Source: Actinomycetota bacterium
GTDB lineage: Bacteria > Actinomycetota > Actinomycetes > Mycobacteriales > Mycobacteriaceae
NCBI GenBank assembly: GCA_018268465.1
Contig: JAFDWN010000065.1
Coordinates: 1 to 51,691, forward strand
Reading direction: 5' to 3'
Length of the DNA: 51,691 nucleotides
Part shown: positions 8,268 to 17,033 of the stretch, in pieces
How positions within the stretch are numbered: position 1 is the stretch's first letter
Layout: each line of letters starts with the position of its first letter
Program-made: the position numbers and the translations under genes
Notes under the pieces: model-generated
The model's input: the letters and a program-made list of their open reading frames with translations, nothing else
Database searches by the model: none
Told to the model about the DNA's origin: nothing

Positions 8268-9713
8268 CTAACGACTTTCGTGTCCGAGCGCCCGACTGTC
8301 GATCAGGATGCCGCCCTCCTTGGGGTGCCACCGGCTGGTCACACGCTCGACCTCGATCGTCATCACGGCGCGGATGAACTCACGCCTGGCCGTCAGCGGC
8401 AGGCCCCGCCACATCGCCACCGGATCAGGAGCGGTGGCCAACTGACGAACGATCGGTTCCGTATAAGTCGGGGCGGTGGTCTTCTCCAGTTCGGCGATCC
8501 GCTCGGCCAGCCGGGTCGCCACCCGCGCGCCCACGTCGGCGGGCATCGACAAATCGGCTAGCTTGTCCTCGATGGCCTGTAGCTGGTGCCTGAGGTCGTC
8601 CAGGTCGGCCTTAGCGGTCGAGTTCGGCTCAGCGGGTGGCGCGGACAATGCAGCCAGCGCCTCGGGCGTCGTGAGGATGCCCTCGACCACTGACAAGATC
8701 ACTTCGTCCACCTGGCCGAGATTGCGTCCTACGCAGCCCTTCCGGCACTTGTAGACCTCGTAGGGTGAGCCGTCTCTCTTCCGCCCGGCCTTGCCGCGCC
8801 AGATCTTCTCCTCGCACACCGCGCACGACGCGATACCCGACAACAGATGGATCGGCTCAGGCCCGCGCGGGCCGGTCTTGCGGGCGGCGAACATGGCCAC
8901 CAGGTCGTCGTGCTGCTCGGGTGTCAACAGCGGTTCCCACGTGCCCTCGCCGTGGATCATCTGCGGGCCACGTTTGCCGTTGACCTTGTGGCTCTGTGTG
9001 CGGTACCCGGCGCTGGTCGGGTTGAGCAGGATTCGCCTCAGCTTGGCCCCGTTCCACCGGGGATCGGGATCCTTGGCGGCGATCCACCGCACCGTCGATT
9101 CGAGGCTGTGGCCGTCGAGCACACGCCGCGCCGCCTCGGCGACCAGAGGAGCGCGCGCCGGATCGGGCACCCGTCCGGTGGCCCTGCCGGTCTCAGGATC
9201 GCGAACGATCTTGTAGCCGTACGGAACCCGACCGTGAGGCTTGCCTGCGGCGAGGTTGGCACGGTGGGCGCGGACGATGCGCTTGCGGATGTCCTCGGCC
9301 TCACGCTCGGCGATCAGTGCGTCGAGGCCGGTAGCGAAACGGTCGTTGCCGTCGTCCATGTCGAACAGCCGACCGGAGTAGGAAAGCAGCACACCGCGTT
9401 CGGTGCACAACCGCCGCAGATCGACATAGTGGTCCAGCGAGCGACCCGCCCGGCTGGCCTCCCAGACCACCAGAACGTCGCCGGGCCGCAGCACCGAGCG
9501 CAGCCGCTCGTACTCGGGACGGTCCTTGGTGGCGAACCGCGTGGCGCTGCGGTCGTTGTCGATCAGCACCTCGCCGACGGGCCAGCCCCGGCGCTCGCAC
9601 TCGGCCCGGCATTCGGCCTCCTGCTCCGTGACCGAGCGGCCTCCGGCGCGATCGGACGAGACGCGGGTGTAGACGATTGCGCGGGTGACCTGCGCGGATT
9701 CGGGGTGAGCCAT
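8268..9713 (-). CDS. Large serine integrase
   Basis: 481-residue site-specific recombinase of the large serine family. The N-terminal catalytic domain has Y-T-R-V-S (15-19) with Ser19 as likely nucleophile and the arginine-bearing W-E-A-S-R-A-G-R-S (84-92). A recombinase domain follows (about 155-265), then a zinc ribbon with Cys297, Cys300, Cys323 and Cys327, and a coiled coil near residues 368-395. Such enzymes recombine attP with attB without supercoiling or host factors and need a directionality factor for the reverse. The ATG is only 22 bp from the attachment core and has no ribosome site. A TAnnnT hexamer (TACCCT, 9720-9725 on the minus strand) is spaced for leaderless transcription starting at the ATG, which places part of the promoter within the attachment site. 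Confidence 0.95.
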   Translation of the reverse strand: MAHPESAQVTRAIVYTRVSSDRAGGRSVTEQEAECRAECERRGWPVGEVLIDNDRSATRFATKDRPEYERLRSVLRPGDVLVVWEASRAGRSLDHYVDLRRLCTERGVLLSYSGRLFDMDDGNDRFATGLDALIAEREAEDIRKRIVRAHRANLAAGKPHGRVPYGYKIVRDPETGRATGRVPDPARAPLVAEAARRVLDGHSLESTVRWIAAKDPDPRWNGAKLRRILLNPTSAGYRTQSHKVNGKRGPQMIHGEGTWEPLLTPEQHDDLVAMFAARKTGPRGPEPIHLLSGIASCAVCEEKIWRGKAGRKRDGSPYEVYKCRKGCVGRNLGQVDEVILSVVEGILTTPEALAALSAPPAEPNSTAKADLDDLRHQLQAIEDKLADLSMPADVGARVATRLAERIAELEKTTAPTYTEPIVRQLATAPDPVAMWRGLPLTARREFIRAVMTIEVERVTSRWHPKEGGILIDSRALGHESR

Positions 9714-9720
9714 ACTATAA

Positions 9721-9760
9721 GGGTATCGGACAAATAAACACGCCTTCGACGTTTGCTACT
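9721..9760. other. attR junction
   Basis: Element flank 9721-9735 beginning GGGTAT, core AAACAC 9736-9741, then the host gene from 9742. The element flank is the left arm of the reconstructed attP palindrome. Host codons run AAA CAC GCC TTC across the core. Confidence 0.85.
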
Positions 9761-9978
9761 ACCCGTGCCTGGACGCCACCCGTGGGCGACCGTTCGGGCT
9801 GTACCTGCACGGCAACGAGGGCACCGAGGGCGCCGCGCGGGCGGTGGACGGGATCACCGCCGGCCTGGGATGGGTTAAGGCGACGGGATACGTCACGGTG
9901 TCGGGCAAGCCGACCAAGGCCGACCTGGAAGCCTGCTGGAACCTCGGAGCGACGGTCGCCGCGTCGTTGATGCGGTGA
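9742..9978 (+). pseudogene. 3' half of the split flavodoxin-like gene
   Basis: Encodes the last 78 residues of the host protein, beginning A-F-D-V-C-Y-Y and containing G-R-P-F-G-L-Y-L-H-G-N-E-G-T-E-G, ending at TGA 9976-9978. It has no start codon or ribosome site of its own and is separated from its 5' half by the element. The frame is clean, with no other lesion, so insertion was recent or the site is regenerated by excision. Confidence 0.92.
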
Positions 9979-10084
9979 GGCGTCAGCAACGGGGGTACCC
10001 GTCGTGTGGATCGAGGGCGGCAGAACACCGCTAGCGTGACTCTCACCGAATTCATCACCTCCCGAACAGAAACGAAGACCGACC

Positions 10085-10564
10085 GTGGCCACTTCCCCGA
10101 CCGCACCACTGTTCAACGCAGTGAGCGACCTCCTGCGGCGCCCCGCACTGCGACCCGTTACCCGCGCGTTCAGCGCACTGCACGCCTTGGCCTACCGGGT
10201 CACCGGCGGCAGGGCGCAGAACCGGAAGTATCCGACGATGCTGTTGACCGTCACGGGGCGGAAGACCGGTAAGTCGCGAACGGTGCCGGTCATCTACATC
10301 GAGGACGGCGATCGATTCGTGATCGCCGCCGCCTATTCGGGCAGCGACACCGACCCCGCGTGGTGGCTCAACCTACGCGCCAATCCAGTGGCCCAGGTGC
10401 AGGTGATGGGCTCAACCGTGCGCGTCGAGGCTGCGCAGGCGAGTTCGGAGGAGAGGCCGGGCCTCTGGCGTCGACTGGTGCAGATGTATCCGTACTTCAG
10501 CGACTACGAGAAGCGGACGACCCGGCAGATCCCGGTCATCGTCTTGACTCCGACGGTCACGTGA
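10085..10564 (+). CDS. F420-dependent nitroreductase/quinone reductase family (DDN-like)
   Basis: 159-residue split-barrel protein of the deazaflavin-dependent nitroreductase family, which in mycobacteria uses reduced F420 to reduce quinones and related compounds. Family signatures: L-L-T-V-T-G-R-K-T-G-K-S-R-T-V-P (residues about 53-68), the phosphate/F420-binding loop, and D-P-A-W-W-L-N-L-R-A-N-P (about 91-102). The N-terminal region 1-40 is an amphipathic helix as in DDN relatives, often membrane-associated. GTG start. The substrate cannot be told from sequence; mycobacteria carry many paralogues. Confidence 0.88.
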   Translation: MATSPTAPLFNAVSDLLRRPALRPVTRAFSALHALAYRVTGGRAQNRKYPTMLLTVTGRKTGKSRTVPVIYIEDGDRFVIAAAYSGSDTDPAWWLNLRANPVAQVQVMGSTVRVEAAQASSEERPGLWRRLVQMYPYFSDYEKRTTRQIPVIVLTPTVT

Positions 10565-10806
10565 GCGAAACGGGCGATCACGGCGCGTGGCGGTTCGGCT
10601 GAGCGGCTGCTGGGCGAGGGCCGATCGTGTGGACCAATCCGCGTTGGTCTCCGAAACCCCGGCCACGACAGAACTGGCGGCCACGTTGTCGGAGTGAATC
10701 GGCCACGTCCGGGGGTGTCCCGGCGCGAACGGCGCTACCGTGCCCGTGCGGACGAATCGCGGCGCATCAGCCGTGACCCCGCAGGATCGACGGAGGAGCT
10801 GACAGC

Positions 10807-11277
10807 ATGGCCGGAATCGCCGAATTCGCTCTCGCGGGTGCACCCATCGCCGGTGGCGCGCTCCTGGGCCTCGCCGCCGGAAACCTCAAGGCCCCCGACG
10901 TGCGCGCCAGCATCCTCAAGGACATGGACCTGCTCGACCGGTTGCCCCCCGACCAGGTCGAGCGGCGCGCCCAGTTGCAGAAGTCCATCGACATGCGCGT
11001 CGACGACATCGTCGCCACGGTCGAGAAGAACCGGGAGATCCGCAAGATCGCGGCGTCCTACGAGGGCAACTGGCGCGACATCGTGGTGTTCATCTGCGCC
11101 ATCCTGTTCACCATCATCTGGTGGAACGTCAGCCACAGCCGTGGCAACTGGCTGCTGATGTTCCTGGTCTTGATCGCGCTGTCGGTCCTCGCCGGTGTCT
11201 ACGCCGCGCGCGGCATCATCCGCGCGCTCGCGACCTACCGGCACTCACGGGCCCGTCACCGCTCGACAGGTCAGTAG
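10807..11277 (+). CDS. Membrane protein of unknown function
   Basis: 156 residues. A hydrophobic N-terminal stretch (about 5-25, alanine/glycine-rich) is followed by a charged helical region (35-90), then two membrane helices at about 97-114 and 118-140 and a basic tail (R-H-S-R-A-R-H-R). GGAGG lies about 8-12 nt before the ATG, so the start is firm. The preceding 240 bases hold no gene that I can support. It ends 7 nt into the convergent lyase gene. No family recognised. Confidence 0.8.
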   Translation: MAGIAEFALAGAPIAGGALLGLAAGNLKAPDVRASILKDMDLLDRLPPDQVERRAQLQKSIDMRVDDIVATVEKNREIRKIAASYEGNWRDIVVFICAILFTIIWWNVSHSRGNWLLMFLVLIALSVLAGVYAARGIIRALATYRHSRARHRSTGQ

Positions 11278-12191
11278 TGGTAGGTGTCCGACGGCGCGGG
11301 AATGTGCGCCGGGTCGTCGACATCGTCGAACTCCGACACCTCGATGCCGTAGGCGCGGGCCAGGTCGAGGATCTTGTTGGCGCGCGCGATACGGGGCAGA
11401 TCCGATCCGTTGCGGATCTCTCCGCCGTCGCGTTCGAACTCGGTGAAGAACTCCTTGGCCCAGCTGATCTCTTCCTGCGAGGGTGACAGCCCCTCGTTGA
11501 CCGTCGGGCACTGGTCCGGCGTCAGGCAGATCTTGCCGGTCATCCCGAATTCGGCCGACACCGCGGTGGCCTCGCTCAGCTTGAGCGCGCTGGACCCCAC
11601 CGTGGGCCCGTCGATGGCACTGGGGAGGTGGGCCGCCTTCGCCGCAATGGTGAACCGCGACCGTGCATACGCCAGCGTGGCCGGGCTCTCGCCGAAACCG
11701 GTGTCGCGCCGGAAGTCACCGATACCGAAGGCCAGCCGGAACGTGCCCTTGGCCGCGGCGATCTCGGTGATGCGCTCCAGTCCGCGGGCGGTCTCCACCA
11801 ACGCCACGATCGGCACGTTGGGCAGCCGTTTGGCGGTTTCGGTGACGTGGTCGACGGATTCCACCATCGCGAGCATCACGCCGCCGACCGACGTCGTGGA
11901 CAGCAGTTCCAGGTCGTCGGCCCACCATGCGGTGCCGAATCCGTTGACGCGCACCCAGTCGCTGTGGCCTTCGCCGAGCCAGCGGGTGACGTTCTCGCGC
12001 GCCACGGCCTTGTCTTTCGGGGCAACCGCATCCTCGATGTCGAGGATGACGATGTCGGCGCGGGAGCGGGCCGCGGGCGCGAACCGGTCGTACTGCGCAC
12101 CGTTGACCAGCAGCCAGCTTCGCGCCAGCACCGGATCGATGCGGAAGCCGGCGTCGTGAGGGTCGGATTCATGGAACGTCTGGTCGTACAT
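11271..12191 (-). CDS. CoA-ester lyase (HpcH/CitE-like)
   Basis: 306-residue TIM-barrel protein of the HpcH/HpaI aldolase-citrate lyase beta family. Visible family features: R-S-W-L-L-V-N (24-30), the acidic metal/CoA region D-I-V-I-L-D-I-E-D-A-V-A-P-K-D-K (46-61), R-V-N (80-82), and the barrel strand V-A-L-V-E-T-A-R-G-L (128-137) supplying a metal-binding glutamate. Relatives cleave malyl-, methylmalyl- or citramalyl-CoA or act on hydroxy-acyl-CoA esters; the exact substrate is undetermined. Monocistronic between a convergent membrane protein and the dienelactone hydrolase on the same strand. Confidence 0.87.
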   Translation of the reverse strand: MYDQTFHESDPHDAGFRIDPVLARSWLLVNGAQYDRFAPAARSRADIVILDIEDAVAPKDKAVARENVTRWLGEGHSDWVRVNGFGTAWWADDLELLSTTSVGGVMLAMVESVDHVTETAKRLPNVPIVALVETARGLERITEIAAAKGTFRLAFGIGDFRRDTGFGESPATLAYARSRFTIAAKAAHLPSAIDGPTVGSSALKLSEATAVSAEFGMTGKICLTPDQCPTVNEGLSPSQEEISWAKEFFTEFERDGGEIRNGSDLPRIARANKILDLARAYGIEVSEFDDVDDPAHIPAPSDTYHY

Positions 12192-12235
12192 CGGGTCAAT
12201 GGTGGTCTATCGGCTGCCGACCGGCCACGGCGGGG

Positions 12236-12973
12236 TCAGGAGAGATGCTCGCCGAAGAATTCCCTGGTGGCTGCCCAGTGCCGCCGCGCGGCGGATTCGT
12301 CGTAGGGCACATTGTCGGGCACCGCGAACCCATGTCCGGCCGGGTAGGTCTCGATCGTGTGCCGCACACCGGCGGAGGTCAGCGCCGTGTCGAGTGTTTC
12401 GCCCTGCTCGGGCGTGAAGGACGGATCATCCGCGGCGCCGGCCACGAAGACCGCCGCGCGAATCCGGTCGGCGAGCAGATGCGGGCTGTCCGGCTTGTCG
12501 CTCACGAGACCGCCGCCATGGAACGACATCGCCGCGGCGACCCGCTCAGGCACCCGGCCCGCCACCACGAGCGACGTCCGCCCACCCATGCAGTATCCCG
12601 TCGTCCCGAAGGCGGTGCCGACGACCTCGGGCCGCGACTGCAGGTGATCGAAGAAGGCTGCCGCGTCGCCGGCCATGGTTTCGGGGGTCAGCGCGCCCAT
12701 CATCGCGAACAGCCGCGCGCGCTCGGATTCGTCGCCGAACACCGTGGCGATGTCGAAGGGCGCCCAGTCGCCGCTGCGGTAGTAGACGTCGGGCACCAAC
12801 ACCGCGTAGCCGTAACCCGCCAGCTGGGCGGCCATATCGCGGAAAGTGTCCCGCAGGCCGCCGGCGTCGGGATACATCACCACGCCGGGCCAGGGGCCCG
12901 TCCCGTCCGGGGTGGCGAAGACGACGGGGCAGGTCCCGTCCGCGGCGGTCACGGTGTCGGAGATGGTCGGCAT
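12236..12973 (-). CDS. Dienelactone hydrolase family protein
   Basis: 245-residue alpha/beta hydrolase. The nucleophile elbow is G-Y-C-M-G-G with Cys128 in place of Ser, the hallmark of dienelactone hydrolases; P-A-G-H-G-F near residue 220 supplies the catalytic His. Start ATG 12973 (M-P-T-I-S-D-T-V) is chosen because the family begins there; an open frame continues far upstream only because it is antisense to thyA. Matches the position of Rv2765 in M. tuberculosis, where it is likewise divergent from thyA. Substrate unknown. Confidence 0.9.
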   Translation of the reverse strand: MPTISDTVTAADGTCPVVFATPDGTGPWPGVVMYPDAGGLRDTFRDMAAQLAGYGYAVLVPDVYYRSGDWAPFDIATVFGDESERARLFAMMGALTPETMAGDAAAFFDHLQSRPEVVGTAFGTTGYCMGGRTSLVVAGRVPERVAAAMSFHGGGLVSDKPDSPHLLADRIRAAVFVAGAADDPSFTPEQGETLDTALTSAGVRHTIETYPAGHGFAVPDNVPYDESAARRHWAATREFFGEHLS

Positions 12974-13084
12974 GGCCTCCGTTCTACTCTTCGCCCCTGA
13001 CACCGCGCGCACGGTGCGGAAATGCGGCCGGGTACCGCCGTGGCAGGGTTTGACCGCGTGATGCCCCGCGATAGGCTGGCCGGC

Positions 13085-13885
13085 GTGCCGATTCCGACGC
13101 CCTATGAGGATCTGCTCCGCCTGGTGCTCGACACCGGCACCCCCAAGTCGGATCGCACGGGCACCGGCACCCGCAGTCTGTTCGGCCACCAGATGCGTTA
13201 TGACCTGAGCGCGGGTTTCCCGCTGATCACCACCAAGAAGGTGCACACCAAGTCGGTGATCTACGAGTTGCTGTGGTTCCTGCGCGGCGACTCCAACGTG
13301 CGCTGGCTGCAGCAGCACGGCGTCACCATCTGGGACGAATGGGCAAGCGAGGCAGGTGATCTCGGTCCTATCTACGGGGTGCAGTGGCGGTCGTGGCCGA
13401 CGCCGTCCGGTGCGCACATCGACCAGATCACCAACGCGTTGCAGCTGCTGCGCAGCGACCCGGACTCGCGGCGCAACATCGTGTCCGCCTGGAACGTCGG
13501 CGAGATCCCGCAGATGGCGCTGCCCCCGTGTCACGCGTTCTTCCAGTTCTACGTCGCCGACGGCAGGCTGAGTTGCCAGCTCTACCAGCGCAGCGCCGAC
13601 CTGTTCCTCGGTGTGCCGTTCAACATCGCCAGCTACGCGTTGCTCACGCACATGATGGCCGCGCAGGCCGGGCTCGCGGTGGGGGAGTTCGTCTGGACCG
13701 GCGGGGACTGCCACATCTATGACAACCACGTCGATCAGGTCGCCTTGCAGCTCGGACGCGAGGCCCGCCAGTACCCGGAACTTGCTCTAGCGCAGCGTGA
13801 TTCGATTTTTGACTACACCTTCGACGATATCGAGATCAAGAACTACGACCCGCATCCGGCGATCAAAGCACCCGTCGCCGTATGA
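13085..13885 (+). CDS. thyA: Thymidylate synthase (folate-dependent, ThyA)
   Basis: Converts dUMP to dTMP using methylene-tetrahydrofolate. The protein has D-R-T-G-T-G-T (23-29), the active-site L-P-P-C-H with Cys149, [15 protein letters not shown] (about 169-183) and the C-terminal A-P-V-A-V typical of mycobacterial ThyA. GTG 13085 gives 266 residues, matching family length; an in-frame ATG at 13061 would add eight. dfrA overlaps its stop by ATGA, so the enzyme that recycles the dihydrofolate made here is translationally coupled. The genome also has thyX at 22165. Confidence 0.95.
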   Translation: MPIPTPYEDLLRLVLDTGTPKSDRTGTGTRSLFGHQMRYDLSAGFPLITTKKVHTKSVIYELLWFLRGDSNVRWLQQHGVTIWDEWASEAGDLGPIYGVQWRSWPTPSGAHIDQITNALQLLRSDPDSRRNIVSAWNVGEIPQMALPPCHAFFQFYVADGRLSCQLYQRSADLFLGVPFNIASYALLTHMMAAQAGLAVGEFVWTGGDCHIYDNHVDQVALQLGREARQYPELALAQRDSIFDYTFDDIEIKNYDPHPAIKAPVAV

Positions 13886-14367
13886 GTCCGGTCGGTCTCA
13901 TCTGGGCGCAGTCCACCTCCGGAGTGATCGGCCGGGACAACGGCATCCCGTGGCGGCTGCCCGAGGACCAGGCCCGGTTCAAGGAGATCACCCTGGGGCA
14001 CACGGTCGTCATGGGCCGGCTGACCTGGGAATCGCTGCCCAGAAGGGTGCGCCCGCTGCCGGGCCGCAGAAATGTCGTAGTCACCAGGCAAGCTGACTAC
14101 ATGGCTGACGGTGCGGATGTCGTGGGGACGCTCGATGAGGCGCTCGGCGACGGCGAGGTATGGGTGATCGGCGGGCAGCAGATCTTCGCGCTGGCGTTGC
14201 CCGCGGCGACGCGGTGCGAGGTCACCGAGATCGAGGTCGACGTGCGGCGCGAGGACGGTGACGTCGTCGCCCCGGTGCTCGACGAGACGTGGCGGGGGAC
14301 GGTCGGGGACTGGCGGGACAGCGCATCGGGGATGCGCTACCGGTTCCACACCTATCTGCGGGCATGA
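13882..14367 (+). CDS. dfrA: Dihydrofolate reductase
   Basis: 161 residues, NADPH-dependent reduction of dihydrofolate. Shows the N-terminal [19 protein letters not shown] (6-24, substrate loop), L-P-E-D (26-29) with the active-site acid, [10 protein letters not shown] (44-53), and the NADPH-binding V-W-V-I-G-G-Q-Q-I (about 93-101). ATG overlaps the thyA stop (ATGA), and its own stop overlaps the next start in the same way. Confidence 0.96.
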   Translation: MSPVGLIWAQSTSGVIGRDNGIPWRLPEDQARFKEITLGHTVVMGRLTWESLPRRVRPLPGRRNVVVTRQADYMADGADVVGTLDEALGDGEVWVIGGQQIFALALPAATRCEVTEIEVDVRREDGDVVAPVLDETWRGTVGDWRDSASGMRYRFHTYLRA

Positions 14368-15587
14368 CCCGGCTGACCCGGGCCCAGGCCCGGCGGATTG
14401 CGGTCGCGGCTCAGGGTTTCCACGAACCGCGCGCGGGTGGGCCGGTGACCCGCGGACATCTCAAACGGCTGATCGCCCGCATCCAGGTGTTGCAGCTCGA
14501 CTCGGTGTCGGTGGCGGTGCGCGCCCACTACGCGCCGGTGTTCAGCCGGCTGGGTCCCTACGACCGGGATCTCGTGGATCGGGCCGCGTGGAGTCACAGC
14601 GCTCGCTCGCCACGGCTGCTGGTCGAATACTGGGCGCACGAGGCGGCGCTGATGTCCGTGGAGGACTGGCCGTTGCTGCGGTGGCGGATGCGCGAGTACG
14701 CCGACGGCCGCTGGGGTAAGGAGATCGTGCGCAAGAACGCGCGGCTGGCCCAGGACATCGTCGCCGCCGTGGCGGAGTTGGGACCGTCGACGGCAGGCCA
14801 GATCGAGGAGCACCTGGAAGCCGAACCGCGCGGCCGCAAGGGACCGTGGTGGGACCGCAGTGACACCAAATGGGTCGCCGAGGCGCTGTTCGCCTCTGGG
14901 GTACTGACGACGGCCACCCGGGTCGGATTCGCCAGGCACTACGACCTCACCGAGCGGGTGCTGCCGCCCGAGGTGATGGCCAGGGAGATCGGCGATGAGG
15001 ACGCTGTGCGGCAGCTCGCACTGCGCGCCGCCACCGCCCTCGGCATCGCCACCGAGGCCGATATCAGAGACTACTTCCGGCTGCCCGCCGCGCCGGTCAA
15101 ACCGGCGATCGCGGCGCTGGTGTCCACCGGTGAGCTGGCCCGCGTTGAGGTGGACGGCTGGTCGTCTCCGGCGTATCTGAGTGTGGGACAGAAGATTCCG
15201 CGACGCGATCAGGGCACGGCACTGCTGTGTCCGTTCGACCCGCTGATCTTCTTCCGTCCGCGGGTGGAGCGGTTGTTCGATTTCCACTACCGCATCGAGA
15301 TCTACGTGCCTGCCGCGAAGCGTCAGTACGGCTATTACGTGTGGCCGTTCCTGCTCGACGGTGAACTGGTGGCGCGGGTCGATCTCAAGGCCGACCGGAC
15401 GTCGGGCGCGCTGCAGGTGCTCGGCGCGTTCAGCGAGCACGGACGCGATCGTACCCGGGTGGCCGCCGCGCTGGCGGCAGAGCTCGTCACGATGGCCGGC
15501 TGGCTGGGGCTGCCGGACGTGACGATCGGGACGCGGGGGGATCTGGCGTCGGCGCTGCGGCGCCACGTCATGGCGCCGCAGCCGTGA
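14364..15587 (+). CDS. YcaQ-like winged-helix DNA glycosylase
   Basis: 407 residues of the HTH_42/YcaQ family, whose E. coli and Streptomyces members (AlkX, AlkZ) unhook interstrand crosslinks and bulky alkyl adducts. Three winged-helix units are expected; the catalytic loop Q44-L-D46 in [11 protein letters not shown] matches the family Q-x-D/Q motif. The C-terminal barrel region has [15 protein letters not shown] (about 288-302). The start overlaps the dfrA stop (ATGA), making thyA-dfrA-ycaQ a coupled operon. Whether it acts on crosslinks or monoadducts is open. Confidence 0.88.
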   Translation: MTRLTRAQARRIAVAAQGFHEPRAGGPVTRGHLKRLIARIQVLQLDSVSVAVRAHYAPVFSRLGPYDRDLVDRAAWSHSARSPRLLVEYWAHEAALMSVEDWPLLRWRMREYADGRWGKEIVRKNARLAQDIVAAVAELGPSTAGQIEEHLEAEPRGRKGPWWDRSDTKWVAEALFASGVLTTATRVGFARHYDLTERVLPPEVMAREIGDEDAVRQLALRAATALGIATEADIRDYFRLPAAPVKPAIAALVSTGELARVEVDGWSSPAYLSVGQKIPRRDQGTALLCPFDPLIFFRPRVERLFDFHYRIEIYVPAAKRQYGYYVWPFLLDGELVARVDLKADRTSGALQVLGAFSEHGRDRTRVAAALAAELVTMAGWLGLPDVTIGTRGDLASALRRHVMAPQP

Positions 15588-15603
15588 CACCGCCCGGCCC
15601 GGT

Positions 15604-17004
15604 TCAGGACCCGGCCGGCGACACCTCGGGCACCCCGCGCCCGCGGATGACGTTGACGCCGAACACGATCGCTCCGACACCCAGCCACACCAGCCCACCG
15701 ATCTTGGCCAGCGTGTCCGCATTGACCAGCACGTAGGCGATGATCAGGAAGCCCAGCGTCGGCACCACCGCATGCAACAGGTAGTTCCTCGACTTCTGGC
15801 GCACCAGGTAGTACCACATCACCGAGATGTGCAGCAGGCAGAATCCGAACAGCGCGCCGAAGTTCACCAGCGACGAGATGAGCGCGATCTGACCGACGAA
15901 GAACAGCACCAGCACCAGGCTCAGGGCGCTGACGACCAGGATGGCCGCGGTCGGCACCTTGCGTGCGCTGATCCGCGACAGGAACGACGGCAGTTGCCGG
16001 TCGCGACTCATCGAGAACAGCAGCCGGCTGGTGGCGGCCTGGGCGGCCATCGCGTTGGCGAATCCGACGGCCAGCACGTTGACGACGAGGAACGCATTCA
16101 TCCAGCCGGTGCTCGCGGCGGCCTGAACCAACAGGAAGAATGCGTTGCCGACCTCGTCGTCGCCGAAGGCCTCGCGCCCACCGGCCAGCAGGCTGGCCAG
16201 CCAGGTCTGGGTGATGAACAGCGTCGCGACCACGAACAGGGCGATGATCATGGCGCGGCCCGCCGGATTGCGCTTACCGGTGGACTCCTCGGCAAGCGTC
16301 GAGATGCCGTCGAAGCCAAGGAAACTCAGCACCGCGATGGACAGTGCTGCGGCGATCAGCGGCGCGCTGACCGCCTCGGAGTTCCAGATCGGTGTCATGG
16401 ACCAGCCCACGTCCGGCAGGGACTGGCCGCTGATCGCCCGGATCGCGATGACGACGAACAGCGCGACGAAGACCAACTCGACGGCCAGGAACACCCGGTT
16501 GGCGATCTTGAGGGTGCCCACCCCGAGCAGGTTGATGACGGTGTTGACGACCACGAAGAGAATCGCCCACACCCACCGTGGGGTATCCGGGAACAGGCCG
16601 ACCATCGATTCGGCGGCGAATACGTACAGCAGGGTGGGCACCAGCAGGTAGTCCAGCAGGATGGCCCAGCCGGCGAAGAATCCGACGCTGGGATGGATGC
16701 CGCGGCCGACGTAGGAGAACACCGAGCCCGCGAGCGGAAAGGACTTGGCCATCTGCGCATAGGCCAGTGCCGTGAACACCATGGCGATCAGGCCGATGAG
16801 GTAGACCAGCGGCACCATCCCGGCGGCGCTGTTGTAGACGGTGCCGAAGATCGCCCACGGCGCGATGGGCACCATGAACACCAGGCCGTACACCACGAGG
16901 TCGACCGTCGATACGGATCGTTTGAGTTCCTGTGTGTAACCGAATGATTCGAGGGTACGTTGCCCCTCCCCGGTGGTGAGCCGGGGTTCTGCGGCTGTCG
17001 CCAT
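15604..17004 (-). CDS. APC-superfamily amino acid permease
   Basis: 466-residue integral membrane transporter with about 12 hydrophobic segments. The first (residues about 33-55) contains V-Y-G-L-V-F-M-V-P-I-A-P-W-A, and F-P-L-A-G-S-V-F-S-Y lies in the second/third helix, as in amino acid/polyamine/organocation antiporters. The SFLGFDG-I-S-T-L-A-E-E segment (helix VI-VII) is also typical. Start ATG 17004; a longer open frame upstream overlaps the hydrolase gene out of frame and is rejected. It lies 30 nt behind the iminopeptidase-like gene on the same strand, suggesting uptake or exchange of the amino acid or amide acted on by that enzyme. Confidence 0.9.
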   Translation of the reverse strand: MATAAEPRLTTGEGQRTLESFGYTQELKRSVSTVDLVVYGLVFMVPIAPWAIFGTVYNSAAGMVPLVYLIGLIAMVFTALAYAQMAKSFPLAGSVFSYVGRGIHPSVGFFAGWAILLDYLLVPTLLYVFAAESMVGLFPDTPRWVWAILFVVVNTVINLLGVGTLKIANRVFLAVELVFVALFVVIAIRAISGQSLPDVGWSMTPIWNSEAVSAPLIAAALSIAVLSFLGFDGISTLAEESTGKRNPAGRAMIIALFVVATLFITQTWLASLLAGGREAFGDDEVGNAFFLLVQAAASTGWMNAFLVVNVLAVGFANAMAAQAATSRLLFSMSRDRQLPSFLSRISARKVPTAAILVVSALSLVLVLFFVGQIALISSLVNFGALFGFCLLHISVMWYYLVRQKSRNYLLHAVVPTLGFLIIAYVLVNADTLAKIGGLVWLGVGAIVFGVNVIRGRGVPEVSPAGS

Positions 17005-17033
17005 GACGTGTCCTGTCAGATGGTTGGGATGGG

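Larger units (their letters stand above)
1491..9741. mobile_element. Integrated serine-recombinase element, about 8.2 kb
   Basis: Bounded by direct repeats AAACAC at 1491-1496 and 9736-9741; one repeat plus the interior is 8,245 bp. Inside: intact flavodoxin-like gene (+), MmeI-like R-M enzyme (-), nucleotidyltransferase-like gene and partner (+,+), terminase fragment (-), HTH protein (-), large serine integrase (-). Joining the right inner flank (9721-9735) to the left inner flank (1497-1513) recreates a hyphenated palindrome, GGGTAT...ATACCC, as expected of attP. There are no capsid, tail, portal or replication genes, so it is a small integrative element or a heavily reduced prophage/satellite. 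The R-M gene looks less GC-rich than the backbone. Confidence 0.92.

Noticed and set aside
10565-10806. Small minus-strand gene in the 240-bp gap
   Set aside because: The only open frame overlaps the DDN-like gene, is Arg/Ser/Pro-rich and has no ribosome site.
12974-13729. Upstream extension of the dienelactone hydrolase frame
   Set aside because: Runs antisense through thyA; family similarity starts at Met 12973.
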